Origin: Barnesiella sp. An55
Lineage (GTDB): Bacteria; Bacteroidota; Bacteroidia; Bacteroidales; Barnesiellaceae
NCBI RefSeq assembly: GCF_002161555.1
Contig: NZ_NFHZ01000011.1
Span: 1-64,000, forward strand
Reading direction: 5' to 3'
DNA length: 64,000 bases
The notes under the pieces were generated by a model. It ran no database searches and was not told the DNA's origin. It saw nothing but the letters and a program-made list of their open reading frames with translations. Made by a program: the position numbers and the translations under genes. Shown here piece after piece: positions 8,779 to 16,749 of this stretch (the stretch's first letter is position 1; each line of letters opens with the position of its first letter).

Positions 8779-10349
8779 TGGATTTGACCAACCACATAGA
8801 ATATAGTTATTCGACAAGTGTTAATCTTGAGCATAGGAAGCGATATGCTCAGTTTTTTACACCTGCAGAAGTGGCAGATGTCATGACTAATTGGTTGTTG
8901 GGAAATAAGAATCTAACAACTGTTTTGGAACCGGCATTTGGACTGGGTATATTTTCAAGGATCTTGCTTTCTAAAAAATCTGATTTGCAGATAACAGGTT
9001 GTGATGTCGATTGTATAATATATAAATGGGCCTCAGAACTGTTTAGACATAATTGCTCGGTTGATCTTGCTCTTCAAGATTATATTAATGAAGATTGGAA
9101 TAAACAATATGATGGCATCATCTGTAATCCACCTTATCTGAAATTTCACGATTATGAAAATAAGAAAGTTATTCCTGTAATAAAGGATCGATTGGGTATC
9201 AATTTGAGAGGACAAACAAATTTATATGCGTTATTCTTGTTAAAATCGCTTAATCAGTTAAATTATAATGGGAGGTGTGCATATCTTGTTCCATCGGAAT
9301 TCCTAAACTCTGATTATGGTGTTTTGGTGAAAGAACATTTGATTCAATCGGGGAAAATCAGACATATCATTATCTTTAATTTTAAGGAAAATGTTTTTGA
9401 TGATGCATTGACAACATCGGCTATCTTATTATGTGCAAATGATGATAATTCTACTCAAATATCATTTTCTAATTTAAATGATATAATAGAGTTAGATAGA
9501 GTTAATCAAATTATTTTGTCTTATCCGTTAACTCAATATGCCGATTATACGTATAACATTAGTGATCTAAAGGCCGATGTTAAGTGGCGAAACTATTACC
9601 AACCACAATCGTTGCCTAAGTTTAAAAATTTAGTCTCTTTTGCTACTTATGGCAAAGTGATGAGGGGTATTGCAACAGGAGCCAATAGTTTTTTTTCATT
9701 CAATAAAACTAAGGCTCAATATTTCCAGATAGGACTTGATAATTTGCAGCCATGTATTTGTCATTCGACAGATATTTTAGGTTTATGCTTTACTCCCGAA
9801 GATTTTAGAAAACTTTTGGAGAATGATAAGAATGTGTATATTCTTAATCCAAATAATCAGACCAGAGGGCTTAAAACTTATATTGAATTGGGAGAAAGAG
9901 AGAAAGTTCATAAAGGATATTTGGTGTCGAAAAGGAATCCTTGGTATTCAATGGAAAAGAGGCTTCCATCTCCTATTTGGGTAAGTGTCTTTAATAGGAC
10001 AGGATTAAGATTTGTGCGAAACGAAACTTCTACGCTTAATTTGACAACATTCCATTGTGTATATGTGAATAATAACCTTTTTGATGTTGATCCTGATTTA
10101 TTGTTCGCATATTTAATCTCCGATACAGCAAAACAGTTGTTCTCTGTATCAAGACGTGAGTATGGTAATGGATTGAGTAAATTTGAACCTAATGATTTAA
10201 ATAAATCTTATATGCTCGATATAGGCTCTTTGAATCAATATGATAAGAATAGATTGAGGGAAATATATCGTGAAAATAAGAAGAGTGACAATAGAACTTT
10301 TATTGAAGATATCGATACTATTTTGAATGATCACTTTTTGATTGGATAG
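8778..10349 (+). CDS. N6-adenine DNA methyltransferase of the R-M system
   Basis: A 523-residue DNA methyltransferase that should protect host DNA from the adjacent endonuclease by N6-adenine methylation. The SAM-binding motif I region is LEPAFGLGIFSR (about residues 53-64), and catalytic motif IV is NPPY (in GIICNPPYLKFHDY, about residues 116-119). The order I then IV, followed by a long C-terminal target-recognition region, fits the gamma (TaqI/Eco57I) group. The N-terminal QFFTPAEVADVM is typical of this group. Translation is probably coupled to the endonuclease by the one-base overlap. The recognition sequence cannot be read from the protein. Confidence 0.9.
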   Translation: MDLTNHIEYSYSTSVNLEHRKRYAQFFTPAEVADVMTNWLLGNKNLTTVLEPAFGLGIFSRILLSKKSDLQITGCDVDCIIYKWASELFRHNCSVDLALQDYINEDWNKQYDGIICNPPYLKFHDYENKKVIPVIKDRLGINLRGQTNLYALFLLKSLNQLNYNGRCAYLVPSEFLNSDYGVLVKEHLIQSGKIRHIIIFNFKENVFDDALTTSAILLCANDDNSTQISFSNLNDIIELDRVNQIILSYPLTQYADYTYNISDLKADVKWRNYYQPQSLPKFKNLVSFATYGKVMRGIATGANSFFSFNKTKAQYFQIGLDNLQPCICHSTDILGLCFTPEDFRKLLENDKNVYILNPNNQTRGLKTYIELGEREKVHKGYLVSKRNPWYSMEKRLPSPIWVSVFNRTGLRFVRNETSTLNLTTFHCVYVNNNLFDVDPDLLFAYLISDTAKQLFSVSRREYGNGLSKFEPNDLNKSYMLDIGSLNQYDKNRLREIYRENKKSDNRTFIEDIDTILNDHFLIG

Positions 10350-10484
10350 ATATTGGCAAGTTTATTTATTCCTTTTGGCGGATAGCCGAATACTGATATA
10401 TAATTTTTTGAATAGAAGTTTGTAAAAAGGTTGCTTGGGAGTATTGAATTCCCTTGATTTTATGGATTTTCCGAAATAAGCCAG

Positions 10485-10492
10485 TATCTTTG
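10485..10492 (+). promoter_or_regulatory. Promoter -7 box for the TetR gene
   Basis: TATCTTTG is an exact -7 consensus match 21 bases upstream of the TetR start codon. Confidence 0.55.
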
Positions 10493-10512
10493 ATTTATTA
10501 AAGTATAAGGGA

Positions 10513-11127
10513 ATGAAGACCAATAGAGAAGAGATTTTGCAGAGCGCATTGCAGTTGTTTATGTCGATGAACTACGAGCGGGTGAGCCTGCAAATGGTTA
10601 CCCGTATGGTGGGACTGACCAAGACGGGTATTTTTAATTACTATCCTACCAAACTCGATTTGTTTGTAGCAGTGGCCGATAAATATCTGTTCAACGCACA
10701 AGACCCGAAACGTAAATATGAGGAGTCGGATGGTACGTTGTCCGATTTCATCGACAAATATGTGACCGGAGTAGAGCGTACGATGGCCGAGATTGTGCGG
10801 TTGGGTAATGTGCGTCAAGAGGCCATGCCCGGTCAGTCGGCCAATGCGGGATATTTCCACCTCTTCCAACAAGTGTTGTTCTACTATCCTGGAGGTAAGG
10901 CAAAACTGCATGCTTGGATCGAATCGGAGTATGACCATTGGCGGAGTGTTATTCGTCGGGCGATCGAGAGCGGAGAAATCAATCGGGAGACCGATGTTGA
11001 GGAGGCAGTGGCTCAGTTTCGCCTCACATTTGTGGGCATGTCGTTTGAAATGTCGTTTTATGAGGGCCTTGATATAAATCGCTTGTCTGCACATTTTCGG
11101 TATATTTACAATCAGTTGAAGCGTTAA
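10513..11127 (+). CDS. TetR-family transcriptional regulator
   Basis: A 204-residue regulator. The N-terminal residues 1-50 form a TetR helix-turn-helix (NREEILQSALQLF, then VSLQMVTRMVGLTKTGIFNYYPTK with the typical Y/F-x-Y-F/Y-P ending). The C-terminal ligand/dimer domain is all-helical and not informative. The gene is followed by an operator-promoter-operator array (11157-11225) that drives the membrane protein/lipoprotein pair, the likely regulated unit. Because the array lies downstream of the tetR stop and tetR has its own promoter (10485-10492), this is repression of neighbours rather than classical divergent autoregulation. The inducer is unknown. Confidence 0.9.
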   Translation: MKTNREEILQSALQLFMSMNYERVSLQMVTRMVGLTKTGIFNYYPTKLDLFVAVADKYLFNAQDPKRKYEESDGTLSDFIDKYVTGVERTMAEIVRLGNVRQEAMPGQSANAGYFHLFQQVLFYYPGGKAKLHAWIESEYDHWRSVIRRAIESGEINRETDVEEAVAQFRLTFVGMSFEMSFYEGLDINRLSAHFRYIYNQLKR

Positions 11128-11156
11128 TAAAAAAAGAGTAGGGTAAAAAATAAAAT

Positions 11157-11172
11157 ATGACCAACCGGTCAT
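11157..11172. promoter_or_regulatory. TetR operator 1 (upstream copy)
   Basis: ATGACCAACCGGTCAT has two-fold symmetric ends (TGACC...GGTCA) and is repeated almost exactly at 11210-11225. It overlaps the -33 region of the promoter with -7 box 11190-11197. Confidence 0.7.
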
Positions 11173-11189
11173 ATTTTATTTTTTTATGC

Positions 11190-11197
11190 TATATTTG
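11190..11197 (+). promoter_or_regulatory. Promoter -7 box between the two TetR operators
   Basis: TATATTTG is an exact -7 consensus match. The predicted start of transcription (about 11203) falls between the two operators, so both copies are placed to block initiation. Confidence 0.65.
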
Positions 11198-11209
11198 CCC
11201 CTGTAAAAA

Positions 11210-11225
11210 ATGACCAACCGGTAAT
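11210..11225. promoter_or_regulatory. TetR operator 2 (downstream copy)
   Basis: ATGACCAACCGGTAAT is the second copy, 53 bases downstream of the first. It differs only at the C near the right end (GGTAA instead of GGTCA) and lies 5 bases before the ATG at 11230. Confidence 0.7.
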
Positions 11226-11229
11226 ATTT

Positions 11230-11709
11230 ATGGAGCAGGAGCGATTTACAAGTATTCACAAGACTTTTAATTATACCCCCGGTAGCATCTTTACCAACCA
11301 GTGGTCCAATCTGGCATTCGGTATCGGCATGATTGTCGTGCCGGCCATCTGTCCTTTTGGACTTCGTATCCGTCGGTTGCATATTTTGTCACCGGCCGTA
11401 CTTTCGACCATTCTCATTGTTGGGGGCATCGTGTTATTGGTATTTACCTGGTTGGCCATGCGCAAGGCCCGTGCTTTTATTCGCGAGGGGGCTACGATTA
11501 AGGTCGATGGTAATAGGGTTACCTACCCGACGGTAAAGTCGGGTAGGGTCGAGTATGATACCTTTTCCATCAGCGACATCGAGTATATCAAGTACGATGA
11601 GAAGGAGAACCAGTGCAAGGTGAGTTTGCCCGATCGATACCTGGTTTTCGAAATTCCCTATTTCGATTCGTGGGAGCAGTACGAAGAGTTTCGTGCTCTG
11701 CTCGGTTAG
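11230..11709 (+). CDS. Small membrane protein with two TM segments and a PH-like tail
   Basis: A 159-residue protein that I cannot name. Two hydrophobic segments at about residues 27-43 and 55-78 suggest a helical hairpin in the inner membrane. The rest (about 85-159) is a soluble, beta-rich tail with the pattern KVDGNRVTYPTVKSGRVEYDTFSI, resembling the bacterial PH-like (bPH) domains found after a TM hairpin. It is the first gene behind the TetR operators and is followed 28 bases later by a lipoprotein gene, so both should be induced together. A role in envelope stress or efflux-type responses is a guess from the regulator type. Confidence 0.7.
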   Translation: MEQERFTSIHKTFNYTPGSIFTNQWSNLAFGIGMIVVPAICPFGLRIRRLHILSPAVLSTILIVGGIVLLVFTWLAMRKARAFIREGATIKVDGNRVTYPTVKSGRVEYDTFSISDIEYIKYDEKENQCKVSLPDRYLVFEIPYFDSWEQYEEFRALLG

Positions 11710-11737
11710 TATGACAACCAACTAAAACATCTATATC

Positions 11738-12418
11738 ATGATTACAAAAGTTATGAGAATCGTAACAGCCGTGGCTATTGCCGTGGCCATGTTGTCGTCC
11801 TGCTCGTCGGGCAATGATTTGGGAATGGCTTCGGAAGAGGCTGTGGCCAAAGTGAAAGAACTCGTGAAAACTCATGTACCCGCCGATGCAAAAGTCTATC
11901 GGGTCGAGATGAACGAAGATCGTGGTGACCGCAAGCTCGAGAATGTGTTGAGCCAGGTAATCGTGTTTTATATTACTCCCGATAATAGCGATTATGTCTT
12001 GACTATTAACAAAGACGGTGGCGACTTCAAAGCCGATGAACCCTCGAAAAGTAATCGCCAGACATACGCTTATGAGCAGTCTGCCACGCTCGACCTGAAT
12101 GTTATTGATGCCGCGAAATTGCAAAAGTGGGGCGAGGAGGGGAATAACCTGCTGCAGGCCGAGGAAGATGGCGACCAATATGAACTGAAATCGGTCGAAA
12201 ACTACACCTTCTATACCTTACCCGTCGGGTTGAATAATGTGGAGCGTTGGAACAGAGACGAATCCTACAAGGCCGACAGCCAGAAGCAATATGCCTATTT
12301 CTCGCTGAACTACACGAAGAAAGGCGAGAAGACAGAGATGAATGGCCGATTACTCACAACCAACTACTACACCGTGCCATTCCAGGTGAACGAGGCCGGG
12401 CAGGTAGAGTTTGAGTAA
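11738..12418 (+). CDS. Hypothetical lipoprotein of the TetR-controlled unit
   Basis: A 226-residue lipoprotein with signal peptide and lipobox MLSSC (Cys at about residue 22). The mature part is polar, with alternating charged and aromatic residues (SQVIVFYITPDNSDYVLTIN, YTFYTLPVGLNNVERW), suggesting a beta-rich periplasmic or surface domain. I recognise no catalytic motif. The 28-base spacing from the membrane protein gene makes co-transcription from the TetR-controlled promoter likely. Confidence 0.72.
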   Translation: MITKVMRIVTAVAIAVAMLSSCSSGNDLGMASEEAVAKVKELVKTHVPADAKVYRVEMNEDRGDRKLENVLSQVIVFYITPDNSDYVLTINKDGGDFKADEPSKSNRQTYAYEQSATLDLNVIDAAKLQKWGEEGNNLLQAEEDGDQYELKSVENYTFYTLPVGLNNVERWNRDESYKADSQKQYAYFSLNYTKKGEKTEMNGRLLTTNYYTVPFQVNEAGQVEFE

Positions 12419-12430
12419 AACGGATGTTGG

Positions 12431-12848
12431 GTGAAATTGCTCGGAGATAAAGCAGCAGTTACACCTTCGGTTTTGCCCAAACCCTTGCTCGACTGGGAGC
12501 ATGAGAGCGCTTTGCCCTTGTGCCCCATGTTTGTTGCACCCTTTTCTTCCGAGACCAAGTCTCTTTTCCTTCGCCTCAAGGCTGAGGCGGCTTTCCGGCT
12601 GAGACGATATGACGAAGTCCGGGCCATTGCCGCCCGACTGGTTAGTAGATACCGGCACATCTGTGACCTCATTGAACAAATCGGCCATGACTGTCAAAGC
12701 CATTTATAAACTGTATGATTACAAGGCCTCCAGGAGGGAATTGCTGGAGGCTTTTGCCGAGTTCCCACTCGACAATCGGGACGACAATTGTTACAATCGC
12801 ACGGCTTTGCATCTGGCTGCCGAGCAGGTCGATGTGAATCAATCCTGA
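12431..12848 (+). pseudogene. Possible decayed gene with a TPR-like and an ankyrin-like fragment
   Basis: The 480 bases between the lipoprotein gene and the AraC gene hold two short plus-strand frames. The first (12431-12709, GTG start) contains KAEAAFRLRRYDEVRAIAARL, which looks like a TPR helix pair. The second has an ATG at 12687, ends at 12848, and contains DDNCYNRTALHLAAEQ, close to the ankyrin-repeat core (xTALHLAA). The frames overlap and neither forms a full domain, so the region may be the remnant of a repeat protein. It could also be chance. No promoter was seen. Confidence 0.25.
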
Positions 12849-12901
12849 CGCCTGTAGATAAATAGCTACAACCGGTTGGGGGGACGTTTCCCCGGGGAGT
12901 G

Positions 12902-13771
12902 TCAATACTTAATCATAATCTTTTGAATCGACTCGCGATACTCCGATGGCGTTTTCCCTCGGTTCTTTTTGAAAATGCGGTTAAAGTTCGAGATGTTGTT
13001 GAAGCCACACAAGAAGGCGATTTCGCTAATCGAGTTCGTGGTTTCGAAAAGCATCTTGGTGGCATTGCTTATGCGTATGTCGTTGATGTAATCGACAATA
13101 TTTCGGTTGGTACGTTTCTTGAAAAAGTGGCTGAGGGCCGAGTCGCTCATCGATACCAGTTCGGCAATATCGCATAGCTTGATGGGGTTCATGTAGTTGG
13201 CGTTGATATACTCGTTGATTTTGGCAATGCGGCGGCTTTTCGAGTCGCGCAGAATACTGTCGTTGTCGAATGTTCCGCTGGCCAGTATGCGCTGGCGGGG
13301 ATTGGTCGATAGGTCGTAGAGCAAGGCAAAGAATTCGAGACATACGTTAAACCCCGTCATTTGAGTCATGGCGATAATTCTTTTGATGATATCGGAGTTG
13401 GGACTTTCGGTAAATTGAATACCTCGTCGCGACTTCTCGAGCATCTCTTTAATCGAGGCGAACATGCGTTTCTGGAGAATGGGGAAGGAGAGTAACTGCT
13501 CGTGAAACTGGATGGTGATGACGTGGTTGCTGTCTATGTTGTTCCCCTCCCATTTGTGGGGTACATTGGGGCCGGTGAGAACCAGATCTACTTCTTCGAA
13601 AGGTTCGATTGAGTCGCCTACAATGCGTCGCCCGAAATCCCACAGAACCAGGTTCAGCTCAAAATCGGAATGAAAGTGAATGGGATAGTTGAAATCGGCC
13701 TTCGGATGGTTGAGAATAATGAACAGGTCGTCTTCGTTAAGCGGTGTGATTTCGTGCTGTATATTTTTCAT
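12902..13771 (-). CDS. AraC-family regulator of the PUL
   Basis: A 289-residue regulator. The N-terminal part (about 20-150) is a cupin-like sensor (YPIHFHSDFELNLVL, GPNVPHKW). The C-terminal 100 residues carry the two AraC helix-turn-helices (IKLCDIAELVSMSDSALSHFFKK, then ISEIAFLCGFNNISNFNRIFKK and the PSEYR signature). It is divergent from the GH130 gene that starts the plus-strand PUL operon, with about 260 AT-rich bases between them. It has its own -7 box at 13797-13804. AraC proteins of this layout often sense soluble sugars directly, so it is the best candidate for the local PUL switch. Confidence 0.9.
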   Translation of the reverse strand: MKNIQHEITPLNEDDLFIILNHPKADFNYPIHFHSDFELNLVLWDFGRRIVGDSIEPFEEVDLVLTGPNVPHKWEGNNIDSNHVITIQFHEQLLSFPILQKRMFASIKEMLEKSRRGIQFTESPNSDIIKRIIAMTQMTGFNVCLEFFALLYDLSTNPRQRILASGTFDNDSILRDSKSRRIAKINEYINANYMNPIKLCDIAELVSMSDSALSHFFKKRTNRNIVDYINDIRISNATKMLFETTNSISEIAFLCGFNNISNFNRIFKKNRGKTPSEYRESIQKIMIKY

Positions 13772-13796
13772 AATAGGAGCAGTTTGATGAGTAGGA

Positions 13797-13804
13797 CAAA
13801 TATA
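13797..13804 (-). promoter_or_regulatory. Promoter -7 box for the AraC gene
   Basis: The minus strand reads TATATTTG, an exact -7 consensus match 26 bases upstream of the AraC start codon. Confidence 0.55.
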
Positions 13805-13999
13805 TAAAATAATTTAGGTAATATCAATAATATATATGATGGATATTTAAAATTTTATATTGTAAATATCTGATATAATGATTTATAGAATGTATTATTG
13901 ATACTATTTTGAAAAAATATGATAAAAAATTGCATTATGCGGTTCAATATAGTATATGTGTTTGACTAAAATGTATTAAGTATGGCGGGTTATTTGGCT

Positions 14000-14007
14000 T
14001 AAATTTG
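14000..14007 (+). promoter_or_regulatory. Candidate -7 box for the plus-strand PUL operon
   Basis: TAAATTTG matches TAnnTTTG 27 bases before the GH130 start codon. No good -33 TTTG stands at the right distance, as expected for a promoter that needs an activator such as the divergent AraC protein. Confidence 0.5.
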
Positions 14008-14033
14008 TCATAAAAAATAAATATCAAATAATT

Positions 14034-15059
14034 ATGAAGTTGAAGAAGTACGAAGGCAATCCGATATTGTCGCCCAATCCTGAGAATTACTGGGAAAATT
14101 TGGTAGTATGTAACCCGGGTGTAATTTATGACCAAGGAGTTTTCCATATGCTATATAGAGCCGCCGGTGACGATATGGAGCACTTGGTGTATTTGGGGAA
14201 AGCCGAGAGTACCGATGGTATCCATTTCAAGAGAATTTCGAATGAGCCGGCCTTTGCTCCGGGGAAGAATTCGTTTGATGCCGGTTCGAACGAAGATCCT
14301 CGCATTGTCAAGATGGGAACCGAGTTTTTCATTACTTATGCTTTTCGTCCCTATTTTGCCGGGCAGTATTGGAAAAACGAATATGATAAGGTTGATGCCC
14401 CCGATCATGACCCCAACGTCCCGAAGTGTTTGCGTGAGAATATAAGCAATACGGCTCTGGCCGTTTCGAAAGATATGCGACATTTTAAAAAAGTTGGGCG
14501 CCTTACCGAGCCTTCGTTAGACGATAGAGATGTAATTTTGTTTCCTGAAAAGATAAATGGCAAATACTGGATGCTGCATCGTCCCAAGGATTATGTCAAT
14601 GCCAATGGCGACTATGGTACCGACAATCCGTCGATCTGGATCAAAAGCTCCGACGATTTGATGATGTGGCACACCGAGAGTAAATTGTTGATGAAAGGAA
14701 AAGAAGATTGGGAAGTCAAGATTGGAGGTAATACTCCGCCAATCAAGACCGACGAGGGTTGGTTCCTTCTCTATCACGGAGTAGATAAGAATTTTACCTA
14801 CCGGATAGGGGCGGCTATTCTCGATTTGAATGATCCCACGAAAGTGCTTTACAGAACCAAAGACTTTATACTCGAGCCCGAGACTTATGAAGAGACACAA
14901 GGTCTGTATCGCTGGGGTGTCGTATTCCCCACCGGAGCCGTGGTCAAGGATGGTATTCTTTATGTCTATTATGGAGCCTCCGATCAGTGGATCAATCTGG
15001 CCACCTGCAATTTTAAAGAGTTGATAGACTTTGTAAAATCAAATACCCGAAAGGAATAA
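14034..15059 (+). CDS. GH130 mannoside phosphorylase / beta-mannosidase family enzyme
   Basis: A 341-residue five-bladed beta-propeller enzyme of family GH130. Members phosphorolyse or hydrolyse beta-mannosides such as mannosyl-glucose, mannobiose or mannosyl-GlcNAc. There is no signal peptide, so it is cytoplasmic. Family features include YEGNPIL at the N-terminus, SNEDPRIVKMG with the candidate catalytic Asp88, and DDRDVILFPEKINGKYWMLHRP in the middle. Phosphorylase members use basic residues for phosphate; LHRP is consistent with this but does not settle phosphorylase versus hydrolase. It is the first gene of the plus-strand PUL and is followed by a symporter 20 bases downstream. The pairing suggests import and intracellular breakdown of a short mannoside. 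Confidence 0.9.
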   Translation: MKLKKYEGNPILSPNPENYWENLVVCNPGVIYDQGVFHMLYRAAGDDMEHLVYLGKAESTDGIHFKRISNEPAFAPGKNSFDAGSNEDPRIVKMGTEFFITYAFRPYFAGQYWKNEYDKVDAPDHDPNVPKCLRENISNTALAVSKDMRHFKKVGRLTEPSLDDRDVILFPEKINGKYWMLHRPKDYVNANGDYGTDNPSIWIKSSDDLMMWHTESKLLMKGKEDWEVKIGGNTPPIKTDEGWFLLYHGVDKNFTYRIGAAILDLNDPTKVLYRTKDFILEPETYEETQGLYRWGVVFPTGAVVKDGILYVYYGASDQWINLATCNFKELIDFVKSNTRKE

Positions 15060-15079
15060 ATGAATTAATAAATTAATCC

Positions 15080-16720
15080 ATGGAAGTGAATATATCCTAT
15101 ATCGATATAGCAGTCATTCTTCTTTTTGTCGTAGGCATCATCTGGTGGGCACTTAAAAACAGAAAGAACGGGAATGCCAGCGAGTATTTTCTGGCCGGGA
15201 AATCTCAAACCTGGTTTGTGGTAGGTTCTTCGTTGTTTGCTGCCAGTGTGAGCAGTTCGACCTTGATGGGCCATTCGGGCGAAGGATTTATCAGTGGGGT
15301 GGCGGTCTTTAACTACAATGTAGGCGCTATTTTCGTCATCATCTTTGTGTCGCTGTTTTTCCTGCCGTTCTATATCAAGTCGGGCATATACACGATACCC
15401 GAGTATTTGGGACGACGCTTCGACAACCGATCGCGCAAATATTTCTCGTTCATCACCATTATAGGCAATGTATTCCTGGATGCCGGCGCAGCCCTATATA
15501 CGGGAGCCTTAATCTTGAAAATCATCTTCCCCGAGGTAGATATGATGTGGATTATCATAGGTATGGCCTTGATGGCCGGTACCTATACGATTATCGGTGG
15601 ATTGTCGTCGGCGATTAATGCCGATATGATTCAGTCGGTTATTCTGATAGCCGGTTCGGTGTTGCTGTCGATTTTCTGCTTCAATTCGGTAGGCGGGTGG
15701 GACAACTTCGTGAACCATTTCCACGATGGTGTGTGGCTCAATTTGATACGCTCCAATACCGATACTACGGTACCCTGGTTCTCCATATTCCTGTCTATCC
15801 CCATTCTGGGATTCTACTTTTGGGGCAACAATCAGGTGATGGTGCAGCGGGTCATGTCGGCCAAGACGGTAAATGAGGGGCGGTTGGGGTTTCTGTTCGT
15901 CGCTTTCCTGTATGTATTCACCTTGTTTATCTTCATCACGCCGGGTATGGTGGGGCGCATGATCGACCTCTTTGGCGTGGGAGACGCCCTGCCCAACGAA
16001 ATTATTGACGGCAATACGCTGCGCACGCAGTATGGAATCGATACCAACGAGGTGTATCCCCGTCTCATTCTGAGGTTGTTGCCTGTCGGTTTGATAGGAG
16101 TGATGATTGCTTGTATGGTGTCGGCGCTGACCTCGACCCTGAGCGCTACGTTGAGTTCGGTATCGACCCTGTTTACGATGGACTTCTATAAGTCGTGGCG
16201 ACCCAATTCGTCGCCCAAGCATTTGGTGCGTGTGGGGCAGTGGACTTCGTTCATCGCTTTGGCCATTGCGGTAGCATGGGCTCCGCTCATTGGCAAGTTT
16301 GCTTCGCTGGTTGCCTATTATCAAGAGTTCTCGTCCTATCTGGCACCTCCCATTGTGGGTACTTTCCTGGTGGGGCTCTTCTGGAAAGGCTCTACCCGAA
16401 ACGGTGCTTTTGCCGGTTTGATGTCGGGGTTGGCCATGTCGGCATTGATCATGATTTACAAATTCGGATTCGGTGGTGAGATTCCCTTCCATTTCCTGTT
16501 GTGGGTTCCTATTCTGTTGGTATTGAGTGTGCTCGTGAATGTGATTGTGAGCAAATGCGACAAGACCGAGCAGCGCGATATCGAAGCCTATACTTGGGAT
16601 AAGACCGTTTGGCAAACCGATACCCAAGAACTCAAGACTGTGCCTTGGTATAAAAATTTCCGATACATCAGTATCGCTTTGATTATTATTGCATTGCTCG
16701 AATACTGGTGGTTCTTCTAA
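15080..16720 (+). CDS. Sodium/solute symporter (SSS family), probable sugar importer
   Basis: A 546-residue inner-membrane protein with about 13-14 hydrophobic helices. Features of the sodium:solute symporter (SGLT-like) family include AGKSQTWFVVGSSLFAASVSSSTLMGHSGEGF near the N-terminus and the PIVGTFLVGLFWKGSTRNGAFAGL stretch near residue 430. Such proteins in PULs carry mono- or disaccharides across the inner membrane. It lies between the GH130 enzyme and the SusCD block, so the substrate is likely the oligosaccharide or methyl sugar released in the periplasm. The specific substrate is unknown. Confidence 0.9.
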   Translation: MEVNISYIDIAVILLFVVGIIWWALKNRKNGNASEYFLAGKSQTWFVVGSSLFAASVSSSTLMGHSGEGFISGVAVFNYNVGAIFVIIFVSLFFLPFYIKSGIYTIPEYLGRRFDNRSRKYFSFITIIGNVFLDAGAALYTGALILKIIFPEVDMMWIIIGMALMAGTYTIIGGLSSAINADMIQSVILIAGSVLLSIFCFNSVGGWDNFVNHFHDGVWLNLIRSNTDTTVPWFSIFLSIPILGFYFWGNNQVMVQRVMSAKTVNEGRLGFLFVAFLYVFTLFIFITPGMVGRMIDLFGVGDALPNEIIDGNTLRTQYGIDTNEVYPRLILRLLPVGLIGVMIACMVSALTSTLSATLSSVSTLFTMDFYKSWRPNSSPKHLVRVGQWTSFIALAIAVAWAPLIGKFASLVAYYQEFSSYLAPPIVGTFLVGLFWKGSTRNGAFAGLMSGLAMSALIMIYKFGFGGEIPFHFLLWVPILLVLSVLVNVIVSKCDKTEQRDIEAYTWDKTVWQTDTQELKTVPWYKNFRYISIALIIIALLEYWWFF

Positions 16721-16749
16721 TCGATTATTAACCCGTAAAATAAATCATT

